From the NCBI RefSeq assembly GCF_036347135.1, contig NZ_CP108938.1:2976001-3040000 (forward strand): a DNA stretch of 64,000 bases. Reading direction: 5' to 3'. Position numbers and translations under genes: made by a program. The first letter of the stretch is position 1. Each line of letters starts with the position of its first letter. Source of the stretch: Streptomyces sp. NBC_00775 (lineage in GTDB: Bacteria > Actinomycetota > Actinomycetes > Streptomycetales > Streptomycetaceae). Below are positions 44,901 to 53,591 of this stretch, piece after piece. Under the pieces are notes generated by a model. It did no database searches and was not told where the DNA came from. It worked only from the letters and a program-made list of their open reading frames with translations.

Positions 44901-45132
44901 GTGTCTGCCTTCGAGTTCAGCCCTGCCGCGTTGCGGCGAATCCACACTGAGCGCGGCATCGGCCAGCGGCGGCTTGCCCGCCAGATCGGCCGTACCAACA
45001 CCCAACGTGAGCGGCTACGAGAACCGCCACTTCGCCCCGTCGCTCGTCACGTTGGCCGCCATCGCTGACGCCCTCGGCGCTTCCATGGACGATTTCATGA
45101 CCCGCGCCGACTCCGAGGCGGTGTCGGCCTGA
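44901..45132 (+). pseudogene. Small XRE-type regulator with a single-base frameshift
   Basis: The frame begins at GTG 44901 with AGGA 7 bp upstream: SAFEFSPAALRRIHTERGIGQRRLARQIGRTNT. It then jumps to the next frame for NVSGYENRHFAPSLVTLAAIADALGASMDDFMTRADSEAVSA. One extra base near 45001-45004 (ACACCCAACGTG) explains the shift. The joined protein is a complete small Cro/C1-type helix-turn-helix protein of 77 residues, like those that precede primase genes in Streptomyces integrative elements. A sequencing error is possible. Confidence 0.75.
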
Positions 45133-45237
45133 TGGACATGCGCGACGCACGACCCATGACCGAGGCCGGAGCGGCGACGCCTGTTGAGGTTGCTGTTCGG
45201 TTCCCGTCAGCCCAAGGACCAGGGCAGCGGCGGTGAG
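45133..45237 (+). CDS. Very small ORF between XRE and primase-like gene
   Basis: A 34-codon ORF (MDMRDARPMTEAGAATPVE, ending SAQGPGQRR) starts in the TGATG overlap with the XRE stop and ends 5 bp before the GTG of the primase-like gene. Tight spacing suggests co-translation in an operon. It is too short for a firm family call. Confidence 0.4.
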
Positions 45238-45242
45238 GCTGA

Positions 45243-46139
45243 GTGACCACCGACATGGAGCGGCCCCCGGCGGACCAGGCCGAGGGTCGTCACGAGATTT
45301 CCCGTCTCACCTCCAGGAAAGCCCAGGACTTGGACGCCCCACAAGTACCGTCCAGCGGTACCTACGACGACACCCGGGGCGTGCTGGCGAGCGCCATCAG
45401 GCTGACGATGGCCGGACACCCGATCCTGCCTTGCTACGTCGTGAACGGTGGCGACCTGTGCACCTGTGGGCGGCCTGACAGGAAGACCGGCGAGCCTTGC
45501 CGCAGCGGCAAGCACCCGAACTTCGAGCTGGCCCCCAACGGGTTGAAGGACGCGACCAAAGACCCGGCCGAGCTGATGGAGTGGTTCGACAAGACCGGCG
45601 ACCGGATCAACTTCGGGTGGCGACTTGACGGCCTCGGCGTAGTGGATATCGACACCAACGACGGCAAGACCAGTGCCGACACCATGACCCGGCTGGAGGC
45701 GGAGTACGGCGAGCTGTCACCGACGCTGGTCATCAGAACCGGGCGCGGCGGCCTTCAGCACGTCTACGAACTGCCTGAGGGCATCGAGGACACCTCGGTC
45801 TATGCCGACGAGCTTGGGACGCACGTCGACTTCAAGCGCGGAGCCGGTCACTACGTGATGGTGCCCGGGTCGAAGACCGTCAACGTGTACCGCGTGGAGT
45901 CCGGCGACCTGCTCAAGCGCACGCCCGTTGATGGGTGGGTCCTGGAGTTGGCGAGGCAGCGTAAGGCGGTGGAGGACACACGCCGACGTGACTCGCAGGC
46001 AGACCAGATCATCAAGGCCAATGGCAAGAGCGGGCCGGTGCTCAACACCGACTCGTGGGCCGCCGTGCGCGGGTGGTTGGGCGCGGCCGTCAAGCCGGGT
46101 GACGACCCCGAGCGAGGTAACAACAACGCCGCTGAGTTC
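45243..46139 (+). pseudogene. Bifunctional DNA primase/polymerase, truncated and fused
   Basis: From GTG 45243, about 299 residues show an element-type prim-pol protein: a Cys/His zinc-like patch (PCYVVNGGDLCTCGRPDRKTGEPCRSGKHP, about 63-91), catalytic DxD in GLGVVDIDTNDG (Asp135, Asp137), the motif GRGGLQHVYEL, and VDFKRGAGHYVMVPGS. It breaks off after PERGNNNAAEF, where relatives continue with a helicase-like or C-terminal region. The frame continues without a stop into an FMN-reductase fragment. It may still be translated as a hybrid. Confidence 0.82.
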
Positions 46140-46607
46140 GTCATCACCAACAACCTGGTCACCGGCTTCCCCTCGCCCTCTCTGGCGGAAGCCGTGGAGG
46201 CGGTCACCTCGGCGGACGGTCTGATCGCCGTCACCCCGGTCTTCTCGGCCTCGTACAGCGGGCTCTTCAAGTCGTTCTTCGACATCATCGACAACGACGC
46301 CCTCACGGGCAAGGCCGTGCTGGCCGCGGCGACCGGCGGCACGGCACTCGCTCGCCCTGGAGCACGCGCTGCGGCCGCTCCTCGCCTACCTGCGCGCGGT
46401 CGTCGTACCCTCCGCCGTCTACGCCGCCTCGGAGGACTGGGGCGGCAGTGGCGACCCCCTCACCGACACACGGCCCACCGGATCACGCGCGCGGCCGCCG
46501 AACTGGCCGGGCTCATGCGCCATCGCAGGGGCGCTGTCACCCGAGCTACCGACGACACCGCTGTCGTACCGTTCGAACAGCAATTGAACGCACTGCGCCC
46601 CGCATGA
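46140..46607 (+). pseudogene. C-terminal half of an NAD(P)H-dependent FMN reductase, fused and frameshifted
   Basis: In the same frame as the primase fragment come VITNNLVTGFPSPSLAEAVEAVTSADGLIAVTPVFSASYSGLFKSFFDIIDNDALTGKAVLAAATGGTA, the core of a CE1759-type FMN reductase with the PVFSASYSGLFKSFFD flavin-site loop. Near 46345 about 5 bases are missing and the next part (HSLALEHALRPLLAYLRAVVVPSAVYAASEDWGG) is in another frame. Further on, RITRAAAELAGLM returns to the first frame. The N-terminal half is absent from the window. Confidence 0.82.
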
Positions 46608-46803
46608 CGCCGCCCGACCCCGGCAAGGTCCAGGCCCTGCTGTGACATCGGCGGGTCCAGTCCCCGGTGACCCGATTCTTGTCCTGTGCGGGCCCACTCC
46701 CCCGGCACAGGCAACCCACAGGTCCCGTTTCCCTTCCTTCGAGGCGTGAGGGGCTCCCGGTACCGACGGGGCGCCCGCGCTCGAAGTGTGAGGAGGGGGA
46801 CCC

Positions 46804-49587
46804 TTGAACCGTACCCGGCGAATAGGTGTCACCGCCGTGGCCGTACTCGCGGCCCTGGCGGGTTCACCGGGACTGGCCCAGGCCCAACAGCCGTCCCAGG
46901 CAAAGCCGTTGACGGCGAACGCGGACGGCGCGCTGCCGCCGGGCTGGCGCGTCACCGGGGCGGGCGTCGCGCGTGAGCTGGTCTGGCGGTCGGACAGGGC
47001 CGTGCCCATGGGCGACGCCCGTGTCGAGTTCCACGCGGACGGCCGGCTGCTCGGCGCGCCGACGGCATCCAAGGACGGCCGTACGTTCCGGCTCGCCCTC
47101 GACGAAGCCACCCCGCTCAAGGACCTTCAAGTCCTGGCGGGCGGGCGCCGGTTGGACGCGCCCGCCGACAACAACACCGGCAAGGGACGGAAGAACTCCC
47201 TGGCGGCCGCACAGCCGCCGGCCCAACTCCCGGCGAACTCCGTGGACCCGGGCAAGCCGGGCTCGTACCGCACGGCCACCGGCGAGTACGACCTCGACCC
47301 GGTGAAGCTGCCCGGCTTCGCCCAGCCGGTCGAGATGCGGGCCGTCGTGGTCGCGCCCACCGGCGCCACGGGCAAGCGGCCGCTCGCGCTGTTCCTGCAC
47401 GGCCGCCACACCACCTGCTTCAAGCCGGGCGGGTCGGAGGACGACGTGACCGGGCAGTGGCCCTGCCCGGCCGGCACGAAGTCGATCCCGAGCTACCAGG
47501 GCTACCTGAAGGACCAGAAACTGCTGGCCTCCCAGGGCTATGTGACGGTGTCGATCTCCGCGAACGGCATCAACGGCCAGGACGGGGACGTCGAGGACGG
47601 CGGTGCGCAGGCGCGCTCCTCGCTCGTGCGGCAGCACCTCGCCCAGTGGGCCGGCTGGGCCGCCCACCCGGGCACCGCCCCGGCGGCCGTGCCCGACGCG
47701 GCGAAGGCCGACCTGTCCCGCGTCCTGCTCGTGGGCCACTCGCGTGGCGGCGAGGGCGTCAACCGGGCCGCCATGGACAGCCTCTACCCGCCGCCCGCCG
47801 CGCAGGACGGTTACCGCGGCCCGGTGCGCTGGAAGATCCGCGGGACCGTCCTCATCGGACCGACGATCTTCGGCCAGAATCCGGTCGCCGACGTGCCGTC
47901 CACGACGATCCTGCCGGGCTGCGACGGTGACGTCTCCGACCTCCAGGGCGAGGTGTACGTCGACGGGACGCGCGGGATCAGCCGGGGCACCGCCCTGCAC
48001 AGCGCCGTCTACGTGGTCGGCGCCAACCACAACTTCTTCAACACCGAGTGGACGCCGGGCAAGTCCAAGGCGCCCTCCTTCGACGACTTCTGGGACGACC
48101 CGGAACAGCGGCCCGACCCGGTGTGCTCCACGGGCACCCGCACCCGGCTGACCGCCGACCAGCAGCACCAGGCGGGCGCCACCTACATCGCCGCCGCGGC
48201 ACGGTTGTTCGTCGGTGGTGACGACCGGGTACGTCCGCTGCTGGACGGCTCCGGCAGGCGGGCCCCGTCGGCCGACCCGGCCCGTGTGCTGACCCACGCG
48301 GTCGGCGCCCGCCGTACGGCCGGGTTCGTGCCCGACGACGGACCGGTGAAGGTGACCGGCGGCAGGCTCTGTTCGGCGATCGACCCCGACCCGGCCGTGG
48401 CCTGCCTGCGCCCCGGCACCAAGGGGTCGTCGCCGCACTTCGCGTGGTGGCAGACGGAGAAGGAGGCCGGCCGCAGCGCGGTCGCGCTGAAGTGGTCGGC
48501 GCCGGGCACGGCGACCAAGGTCCGCCCCGCCGCTCCGGTGTCCCTCTCCGGCGCCAAGAACCTCGCGCTGCGTGTGTTCGTGCCGCCGAACACGACCGGC
48601 ACCAAGCTGGACGTCGCCGTCACCGACACCTCCGGCCGCCGGGCCAAGCTCGGCCAGGTCCGGATCGACGGTCTCCCGGGCACCGAGCGCACCGCCTCCT
48701 ACTGGGCGCGTGAACTGCGCGTCCCGCTGACCGCGGCCACCAGCGCCGGACTCGACCTGAAGCACGTCAAGTCCCTTGAACTGACCCCGCGTTCAGGGTC
48801 CGGAAAGGCCTGGCTGATGGACGCCTGGGGCTGGGCCCCCGGTACCCCGGCGGTCAGGGCGGCGGCGCTGCCGCGCGTCGACATCGGCCGTCTCACGGTC
48901 AAGGAGGGCAACTCGGGCACCCGCACCTACCACATCCCGGTCCAGGTCTCCGGGCACGGCAGCGGCAAGGTCCGCTTCTCCGTCCTCGACCCGGACACCG
49001 GACAGGCCAAGGACAAGCTGGTCACCGTACGACCCGGCGGCAACGCCATCGACGTACCGGTCGTGGTGAAGGGCAACACGCGCTTCGGCTACGACAAGCA
49101 GCACGACCTCCTCGCGAAGGCCGTGCACGGCGCCGTCATCGGCTCCTCCCAGGGCGGGGTCACCGCGGTGAACGACGACCCCGAGCCCTCGGTCACCCTG
49201 ACGCCGGTCACGGACCGGGTCACCGAGGGCGGGACGCTGGCGTGGCGGATCTCCCTCTCCGAGCCCGCCGACGTGGAGATCAGTCAGCCGCTCGGGGTGC
49301 TTCCGGTCACCGAGGGCGCCGAGCTGTCCACCAAGGACGTGGACCCGCAGTGGCTGATGAACTACGCCGGTGACGGCCCCGACCCGGAGCGCGCGCTCTC
49401 CCAGGCGAACCTGTGGGTGTGGACGAGCGTCCCGGCCGGGGCCACCACCGCCGACTTCACCGTGCCGACGGTGAAGGACCAGCTGGCCGAGCCGGCCGAA
49501 TCGGTACGCCTCGCCCTGACCGGCGACGACGCCGAGCCGCTTCCCGGCCACCCGGCACTGACGGGCACGGTGGTCGACGCGCCGTAA
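46804..49587 (+). CDS. Large secreted alpha/beta hydrolase with C-terminal beta-rich domains
   Basis: The 927-residue protein starts at TTG 46804 with GGAGGGGGA before it. The signal peptide ends near GLAQAQQ (about 27). The hydrolase domain (about 170-470) has LALFLHGRHTTC and the nucleophile elbow LLVGHSRGGEG (Ser313), with His candidates in GANHNFFNTEWTPG. After about 480 comes a jelly-roll-like region, then about 700-927 a segment with IGRLTVKEGNSGTRTYHIPVQVSGHGSGKVRFSVLDPDTG and VTEGGTLAWRISLSEPADVEI, resembling Calx-beta-like repeats. It is exported and monocistronic; substrate unknown. It lies just right of the FMN-reductase fragment. Confidence 0.88.
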   Translation: MNRTRRIGVTAVAVLAALAGSPGLAQAQQPSQAKPLTANADGALPPGWRVTGAGVARELVWRSDRAVPMGDARVEFHADGRLLGAPTASKDGRTFRLALDEATPLKDLQVLAGGRRLDAPADNNTGKGRKNSLAAAQPPAQLPANSVDPGKPGSYRTATGEYDLDPVKLPGFAQPVEMRAVVVAPTGATGKRPLALFLHGRHTTCFKPGGSEDDVTGQWPCPAGTKSIPSYQGYLKDQKLLASQGYVTVSISANGINGQDGDVEDGGAQARSSLVRQHLAQWAGWAAHPGTAPAAVPDAAKADLSRVLLVGHSRGGEGVNRAAMDSLYPPPAAQDGYRGPVRWKIRGTVLIGPTIFGQNPVADVPSTTILPGCDGDVSDLQGEVYVDGTRGISRGTALHSAVYVVGANHNFFNTEWTPGKSKAPSFDDFWDDPEQRPDPVCSTGTRTRLTADQQHQAGATYIAAAARLFVGGDDRVRPLLDGSGRRAPSADPARVLTHAVGARRTAGFVPDDGPVKVTGGRLCSAIDPDPAVACLRPGTKGSSPHFAWWQTEKEAGRSAVALKWSAPGTATKVRPAAPVSLSGAKNLALRVFVPPNTTGTKLDVAVTDTSGRRAKLGQVRIDGLPGTERTASYWARELRVPLTAATSAGLDLKHVKSLELTPRSGSGKAWLMDAWGWAPGTPAVRAAALPRVDIGRLTVKEGNSGTRTYHIPVQVSGHGSGKVRFSVLDPDTGQAKDKLVTVRPGGNAIDVPVVVKGNTRFGYDKQHDLLAKAVHGAVIGSSQGGVTAVNDDPEPSVTLTPVTDRVTEGGTLAWRISLSEPADVEISQPLGVLPVTEGAELSTKDVDPQWLMNYAGDGPDPERALSQANLWVWTSVPAGATTADFTVPTVKDQLAEPAESVRLALTGDDAEPLPGHPALTGTVVDAP

Positions 49588-49612
49588 ACCGGCCTGCACA
49601 GGGGGCATGGAC

Positions 49613-49644
49613 AGGGGGCATGGACTGGGTGGTCCGTGCCCCCT
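49613..49644 (+). terminator. Hairpin terminator after the large hydrolase
   Basis: AGGGGGCATGGAC and GTCCGTGCCCCCT form a 13-bp stem with one G-T pair around a 6-base loop, starting 26 bp after the stop. Confidence 0.75.
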
Positions 49645-49676
49645 ACGTATTCACGGCGTCACCCGGATCCCGACAG

Positions 49677-49714
49677 CGGCCCCGCGCCCTCCATGGGCGG
49701 CGGGCGCGGGGCCG
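49677..49714 (-). terminator. Hairpin terminator after the GH39-like gene
   Basis: CGGCCCCGCGCCC and GGGCGCGGGGCCG form a perfect 13-bp stem around a 12-base loop, 13 bp beyond the stop of the leftward gene. Confidence 0.75.
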
Positions 49715-49726
49715 TTGGTGGTTGCC

Positions 49727-51496
49727 TCAGCGAGAGGTGAGTTTCCACAGGTGGTCGGCGGTGCCATTGTCGGACCACTGGAGGACCTGGGCACCCGACG
49801 ACGTGCTCATGCTGTCGACGCCCAGCAGCAGACCGCTGTTGTAGTTGGCGATCTTGTAGTAGCCGTCACGGGCCGGTATGGCCTGCCAGAGATGGTCGGC
49901 GGTGCCGTTGTCACCCCAGATCAGGGCCGTACCGCCATCGCTGGTGCTCATGTTGTTGATGCCGAGCAGCAATCCGCTCTTCTCGTTGACGATCTTGTAC
50001 AGGCCTGATCCCGCGGCCACCAGGGTCCAGTTCTGGTCGGTGCCGGTGGTGGACGTGGCCTGGACGACCGAGGTGCCCTGAGCAGTGCCCGCGTTCACGG
50101 TGTCGAGGGCGAGCCCGCTGTTCTTGTTGGTGATCTGGTAGCGCCCGGCCAGCGACGTCGAGGTACCGCTGGGGGTGACGACCAGGTGGTAGCCGTCGGA
50201 GGCGTTCATCGTGACGGGCACGGTGATGGAACCGCCACTGACGGTGTAGTCGGTGTCGGAGATGGTGATCGGGCCGGAAGAGGCGGTGGTGCGGCCGGTG
50301 TTGGGCGAGTACTCCAGCTTGACGTGGACCGTGCTGCCGAAGGCCGACAGAGAGCTCAGGCCGTTGACCGTGATGGCGCAGGATCCGGTGCAGCCGCCGG
50401 CGACGACGCTGATCTGGTTGCCCGCGCCGTTGCGGGAGGCGAGGCCATCGATGCCGGTCTGTGCGGGAGGTGTGGTGACGACCATGTTTCCGGACATGTC
50501 GCCGTACCACTTGTACGTCCAGTACGAGCCGTTGGGCGAGCCGCCGGTGTCGGTCAGGGTGTCGCCAAGGGTGCCGTAGTGGTTCCAGAAGGCGAGTTCG
50601 GCGTCGCGCACCCCGGTCCGTTCGAACTTGGCGGCATATCCGATGAGGGCTCCGGAGTTGCCCATCTCGTCGGGGGTGCCGTACTCCTCGATATCGATGG
50701 GGCGCGGGCTGATGCCGAGACTGGACTCCAGGGAGCGATAGGCGGAGACGTGAGCGGCGATGTCCGCGCTGCCCTGGAGTTCGTGCCAGGCGATGACGTC
50801 GGGAACCGTGCCGCTCGCCTTGGCGTCGGTGAGGAACGAGCTCATCCAGGACTGGTTCCACGCCGAGTAGCTCGGCCCCTGGATCGGCGTCGTGGTGTCC
50901 TTGGTCCGCACCTCCTTGAAGGTGCGCGCCCAACCCGCGTTGAAAGCACCCGCGTTGGTGGTGTCCCAGGTCCAGTCGGGCTCGTTCCACAGCGCGTACG
51001 CGCTGATGTTCGTGGCGCTGGAGGACTGCACCGAGGCGACCTGCTTGTCGACCGCCGACAGCCAGTCGCTCCAGCTCACCCACTTGTAGGGGAAGTTCGG
51101 ATACCAGTCCGGCATCCGTACGACGACCTTGGCGCCTGCGCTTGCGGCCTTGGAGGCGACGACGAGGGAGTCGCCCGCCGGAGCGGGCTCGCCGTTGGGG
51201 AGCTGGCTGCCGCCCGGCGCCATCTGGATGAAGGTATTGGGCTTCAGGGGCTGTACGAGGCTGTCGGAGGGGGTGCTCGCGTTGGCCAGACCGTAGAGGC
51301 TGCCCGTGCCGACGTGGGTGACGGACCGCAGATTCTGCGCGGCGTTGACGACCAGCGTGGTCGACGAGGTCGGGGCGGCCTGGGCGGATGCGCCCGTCAG
51401 GACGACAGCGGTGGCGGCCAGGGCCGTGGCCACGGCGGCGGCGGTGGCCCGGCCGTGAGGGACTCTGTAACGGTGACGGGGGCTCAGGTATGACAT
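49727..51496 (-). CDS. Secreted clan-A glycoside hydrolase (GH39-like) with ricin-type CBM13
   Basis: The 589-residue protein starts at ATG 51496, preceded by AGGAGAGCC. The signal ends near GASAQAAP (about 41). The catalytic barrel has the acid/base motif LWNEPDW (Glu172) and nucleophile region IDIEEYGTPDE (Glu270 or Glu271), as in GH39 and related clan-A families. A beta-sandwich follows, then a ricin-type trefoil (about 455-589) with three repeats ending DQNWTLV, DHLWQAI and DHLWKLT. It closes the arabinoside operon. With a GH127 neighbour, an alpha-L-arabinobiosidase-like or similar activity on arabinose-containing glycans is plausible but not shown. Confidence 0.83.
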   Translation of the reverse strand: MSYLSPRHRYRVPHGRATAAAVATALAATAVVLTGASAQAAPTSSTTLVVNAAQNLRSVTHVGTGSLYGLANASTPSDSLVQPLKPNTFIQMAPGGSQLPNGEPAPAGDSLVVASKAASAGAKVVVRMPDWYPNFPYKWVSWSDWLSAVDKQVASVQSSSATNISAYALWNEPDWTWDTTNAGAFNAGWARTFKEVRTKDTTTPIQGPSYSAWNQSWMSSFLTDAKASGTVPDVIAWHELQGSADIAAHVSAYRSLESSLGISPRPIDIEEYGTPDEMGNSGALIGYAAKFERTGVRDAELAFWNHYGTLGDTLTDTGGSPNGSYWTYKWYGDMSGNMVVTTPPAQTGIDGLASRNGAGNQISVVAGGCTGSCAITVNGLSSLSAFGSTVHVKLEYSPNTGRTTASSGPITISDTDYTVSGGSITVPVTMNASDGYHLVVTPSGTSTSLAGRYQITNKNSGLALDTVNAGTAQGTSVVQATSTTGTDQNWTLVAAGSGLYKIVNEKSGLLLGINNMSTSDGGTALIWGDNGTADHLWQAIPARDGYYKIANYNSGLLLGVDSMSTSSGAQVLQWSDNGTADHLWKLTSR

Positions 51497-51660
51497 CAGC
51501 GGCTCTCCTGAGGGTGGGAAGGGGACTGTCGGTGGCGCGATGTGCGGGTGGGCGGCGCGGATCGGGCCGACCGGTTGCGTGGGGACTCGGACTCTCGTGA
51601 CGGGCAGGGCGGAGCTCGGCCCCGCCCGGCCGGCGGGCCGGGGGCGGCAGGCATCGTGGA

Positions 51661-52494
51661 TCAGTCTTTGACCGCGCCCGCGGTGACGCCCGCGGCCACG
51701 TACCGCTGGGCGAGGACGAGCAGGACCGCTGCGGGCAGGGACGCGACGACGGCGGTGGCCATGATCGCGTTCCATTCCTGGTTGTTGTTGCCGATGTAGT
51801 GGTAGATGCCGAGGGTGATGGGGCGCCAGTCGCCGCCGCCGTCAAGGGTGTTGGCGAAGACGAAGTCGGACCAGGCCCACAGGAAGCTGAAGAGGGAGAC
51901 GGTGACGAGCGCGTTGCGGCTGACCGGCAGGACGATCGACCAGAAGGTACGGAAGGTGCCGGCGCCGTCGATGCGGGACGCGGCGATCAGCTCGCCGGGG
52001 ATGCCCGACATGAACGCGGTGAAGATCATGACGCCGAACGGCACGGCGATGGTGGAGTCGGCGATGATCAGGCCCCACCAGGAGTTGAGCAGACCGAGGT
52101 CCAGGAAGATGCCGTAGAAGCCCATCGCCATGACGATCCCGGGGATCATCTGGGCGACCAGCAGGACGAGACCGAGGAGGCCGCCGCCGCGGGGCCGCAG
52201 TTTGGCCAGCGCGAAGCCGGCCGGCGCGGCGAGGACGAGGGTGAGGGCGACCGTGCCGAGGCCGATGAGCAGGCTGGTGCCGAGGTAGGGCATCTGGTCG
52301 TTCAGAACGGCGCGGTAGCCCTCGAAGGTGGGATGCAGGGGCAGCAGGTCGGGCGGGCTCTTGCGCATGTCCTGCTGCGGGGTGAGGGACACGTTGAGCA
52401 TCCAGTACACCGGGAACAGCATGACGGCGGTGAGCAGGACGCCTACGACGGTGTAGAGGCGCGAGCGCCGGGCGGGGCTGTGGGCGGCGGTCAT
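51661..52494 (-). CDS. Carbohydrate ABC transporter permease (MalG type)
   Basis: The 277-residue permease has six predicted helices beginning LYTVVGVLLTAVMLFPVYWMLNVSL. The docking loop is IAASRIDGAGTFRTFWSIVLP (about 176-196), and the C-terminus VAAGVTAGAVKD is typical. The ATG overlaps the upstream permease stop by 4 bp (ATGA). It is the last transporter gene before the GH39-like enzyme, in a leftward operon with its binding protein. No ATPase is present; MsiK is the usual partner in Streptomyces CUT1 systems. Confidence 0.93.
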   Translation of the reverse strand: MTAAHSPARRSRLYTVVGVLLTAVMLFPVYWMLNVSLTPQQDMRKSPPDLLPLHPTFEGYRAVLNDQMPYLGTSLLIGLGTVALTLVLAAPAGFALAKLRPRGGGLLGLVLLVAQMIPGIVMAMGFYGIFLDLGLLNSWWGLIIADSTIAVPFGVMIFTAFMSGIPGELIAASRIDGAGTFRTFWSIVLPVSRNALVTVSLFSFLWAWSDFVFANTLDGGGDWRPITLGIYHYIGNNNQEWNAIMATAVVASLPAAVLLVLAQRYVAAGVTAGAVKD

Positions 52495-53474
52495 GCTTGC
52501 TGCCTCCTCTGGACGCGGATGTACAGCAGCCCGAAGGCGAGGGCGATGAGGATGAGGATGTTGCCGACGGCGGCCCCGGGGCCGAACTTGGGCAGCAGCG
52601 TGCCGAACCCGAGTTGGTAGGACCAGGTCGCCAGGGTGGACGAGGAGTCGCCGGGGCCGCCCTTGGTCATGATCCAGATCAGGTCGAACACCTTGAGGGT
52701 GTAGACGAGCCCGAGCAGCAGGGTGATCGCCGAGACCGGGCGCAGCAGCGGGAAGGTGATCCGCCGGAACTGCTGCCAGGCGCTCGCACCGTCCAGCGAC
52801 GCGGCCTCGTACAGCTCGCCGGGGATGTTCTGCAGCCCGCTGTAGAGGATGACCAGGTTGAACGGGATGCCGATCCAGACGTTCGCGATGATCACCGAGG
52901 TCAGCGCCCAGTCGGGCGAGGTGAGCCAGTCGACCGGAGCCACGCCCACCAGGTGGAGGGCGTAGTTGAGGACACCGGACTCACTGTTGAACATCCACGA
53001 CCAGGTCGACGCCGACACGATCAGCGGCAGCAGCCACGGGATCAGGAACAGCGCTCTGAGGGTGCCGGCCAGCCGGAAGTGACGGTTGAAGAACACGGCG
53101 AGGGCGAGCCCGGCAACGTACTGGAACGCGATCGACACGAAGGTGAAGATCATGGTGTGGCGTAGTGCCGGGCCGAACGTGGGATCGTCGAAGACGGTCC
53201 TGAAGTTGTCCAGCCCGGAGAACGGCGCGTCACCCGCCACGAACGAGCGGACGGTGTAGTCGCGCAGGCTCAGGTCGAGGTTGCGGTAGAGGGGATAGAC
53301 GTAGAACGCGGCGAGATAGACGGCCAGCGGCGCGAGGAACGCCAGGGCGGTCAGCCGGCTCTTCCGGCGCTGGCGGCGCCGGAGAGCCGGGGCGTCCGTC
53401 CGGTCGACGGTGCCGGTCGCCCCGGACCTGACCGGGGACCGCTGTGAGCGGCGGTCGACGCGGGCGGTGGTCAT
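52491..53474 (-). CDS. Carbohydrate ABC transporter permease (MalF type)
   Basis: The 327-residue permease has a basic cytoplasmic tail (about 1-38) and six predicted helices (first ALAFLAPLAVYLAAFYVYPLYRN). The docking loop is YEAASLDGASAWQQFRRITFPLL (about 231-253). It follows the binding-protein gene by 117 bp, and no hairpin interrupts that gap. With its partner it should import the product of the GH39-like or other extracellular enzymes. Confidence 0.93.
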   Translation of the reverse strand: MTTARVDRRSQRSPVRSGATGTVDRTDAPALRRRQRRKSRLTALAFLAPLAVYLAAFYVYPLYRNLDLSLRDYTVRSFVAGDAPFSGLDNFRTVFDDPTFGPALRHTMIFTFVSIAFQYVAGLALAVFFNRHFRLAGTLRALFLIPWLLPLIVSASTWSWMFNSESGVLNYALHLVGVAPVDWLTSPDWALTSVIIANVWIGIPFNLVILYSGLQNIPGELYEAASLDGASAWQQFRRITFPLLRPVSAITLLLGLVYTLKVFDLIWIMTKGGPGDSSSTLATWSYQLGFGTLLPKFGPGAAVGNILILIALAFGLLYIRVQRRQQA

Positions 53475-53591
53475 GCGAACTCCTGGATGGGGGTGGCCTG
53501 CCCGGGGCGGTGGCGGTGTCCGGGCGGTTGCGAGTGACGTGCGGGTGCCGGAGACAGGGCCCAGGCGCGTGCCGCGAGCGCGTCGGGCGTC

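Noticed and set aside
46864..48765. 633-codon minus-strand frame across the large hydrolase
   Set aside because: Antisense shadow; no recognisable domain.
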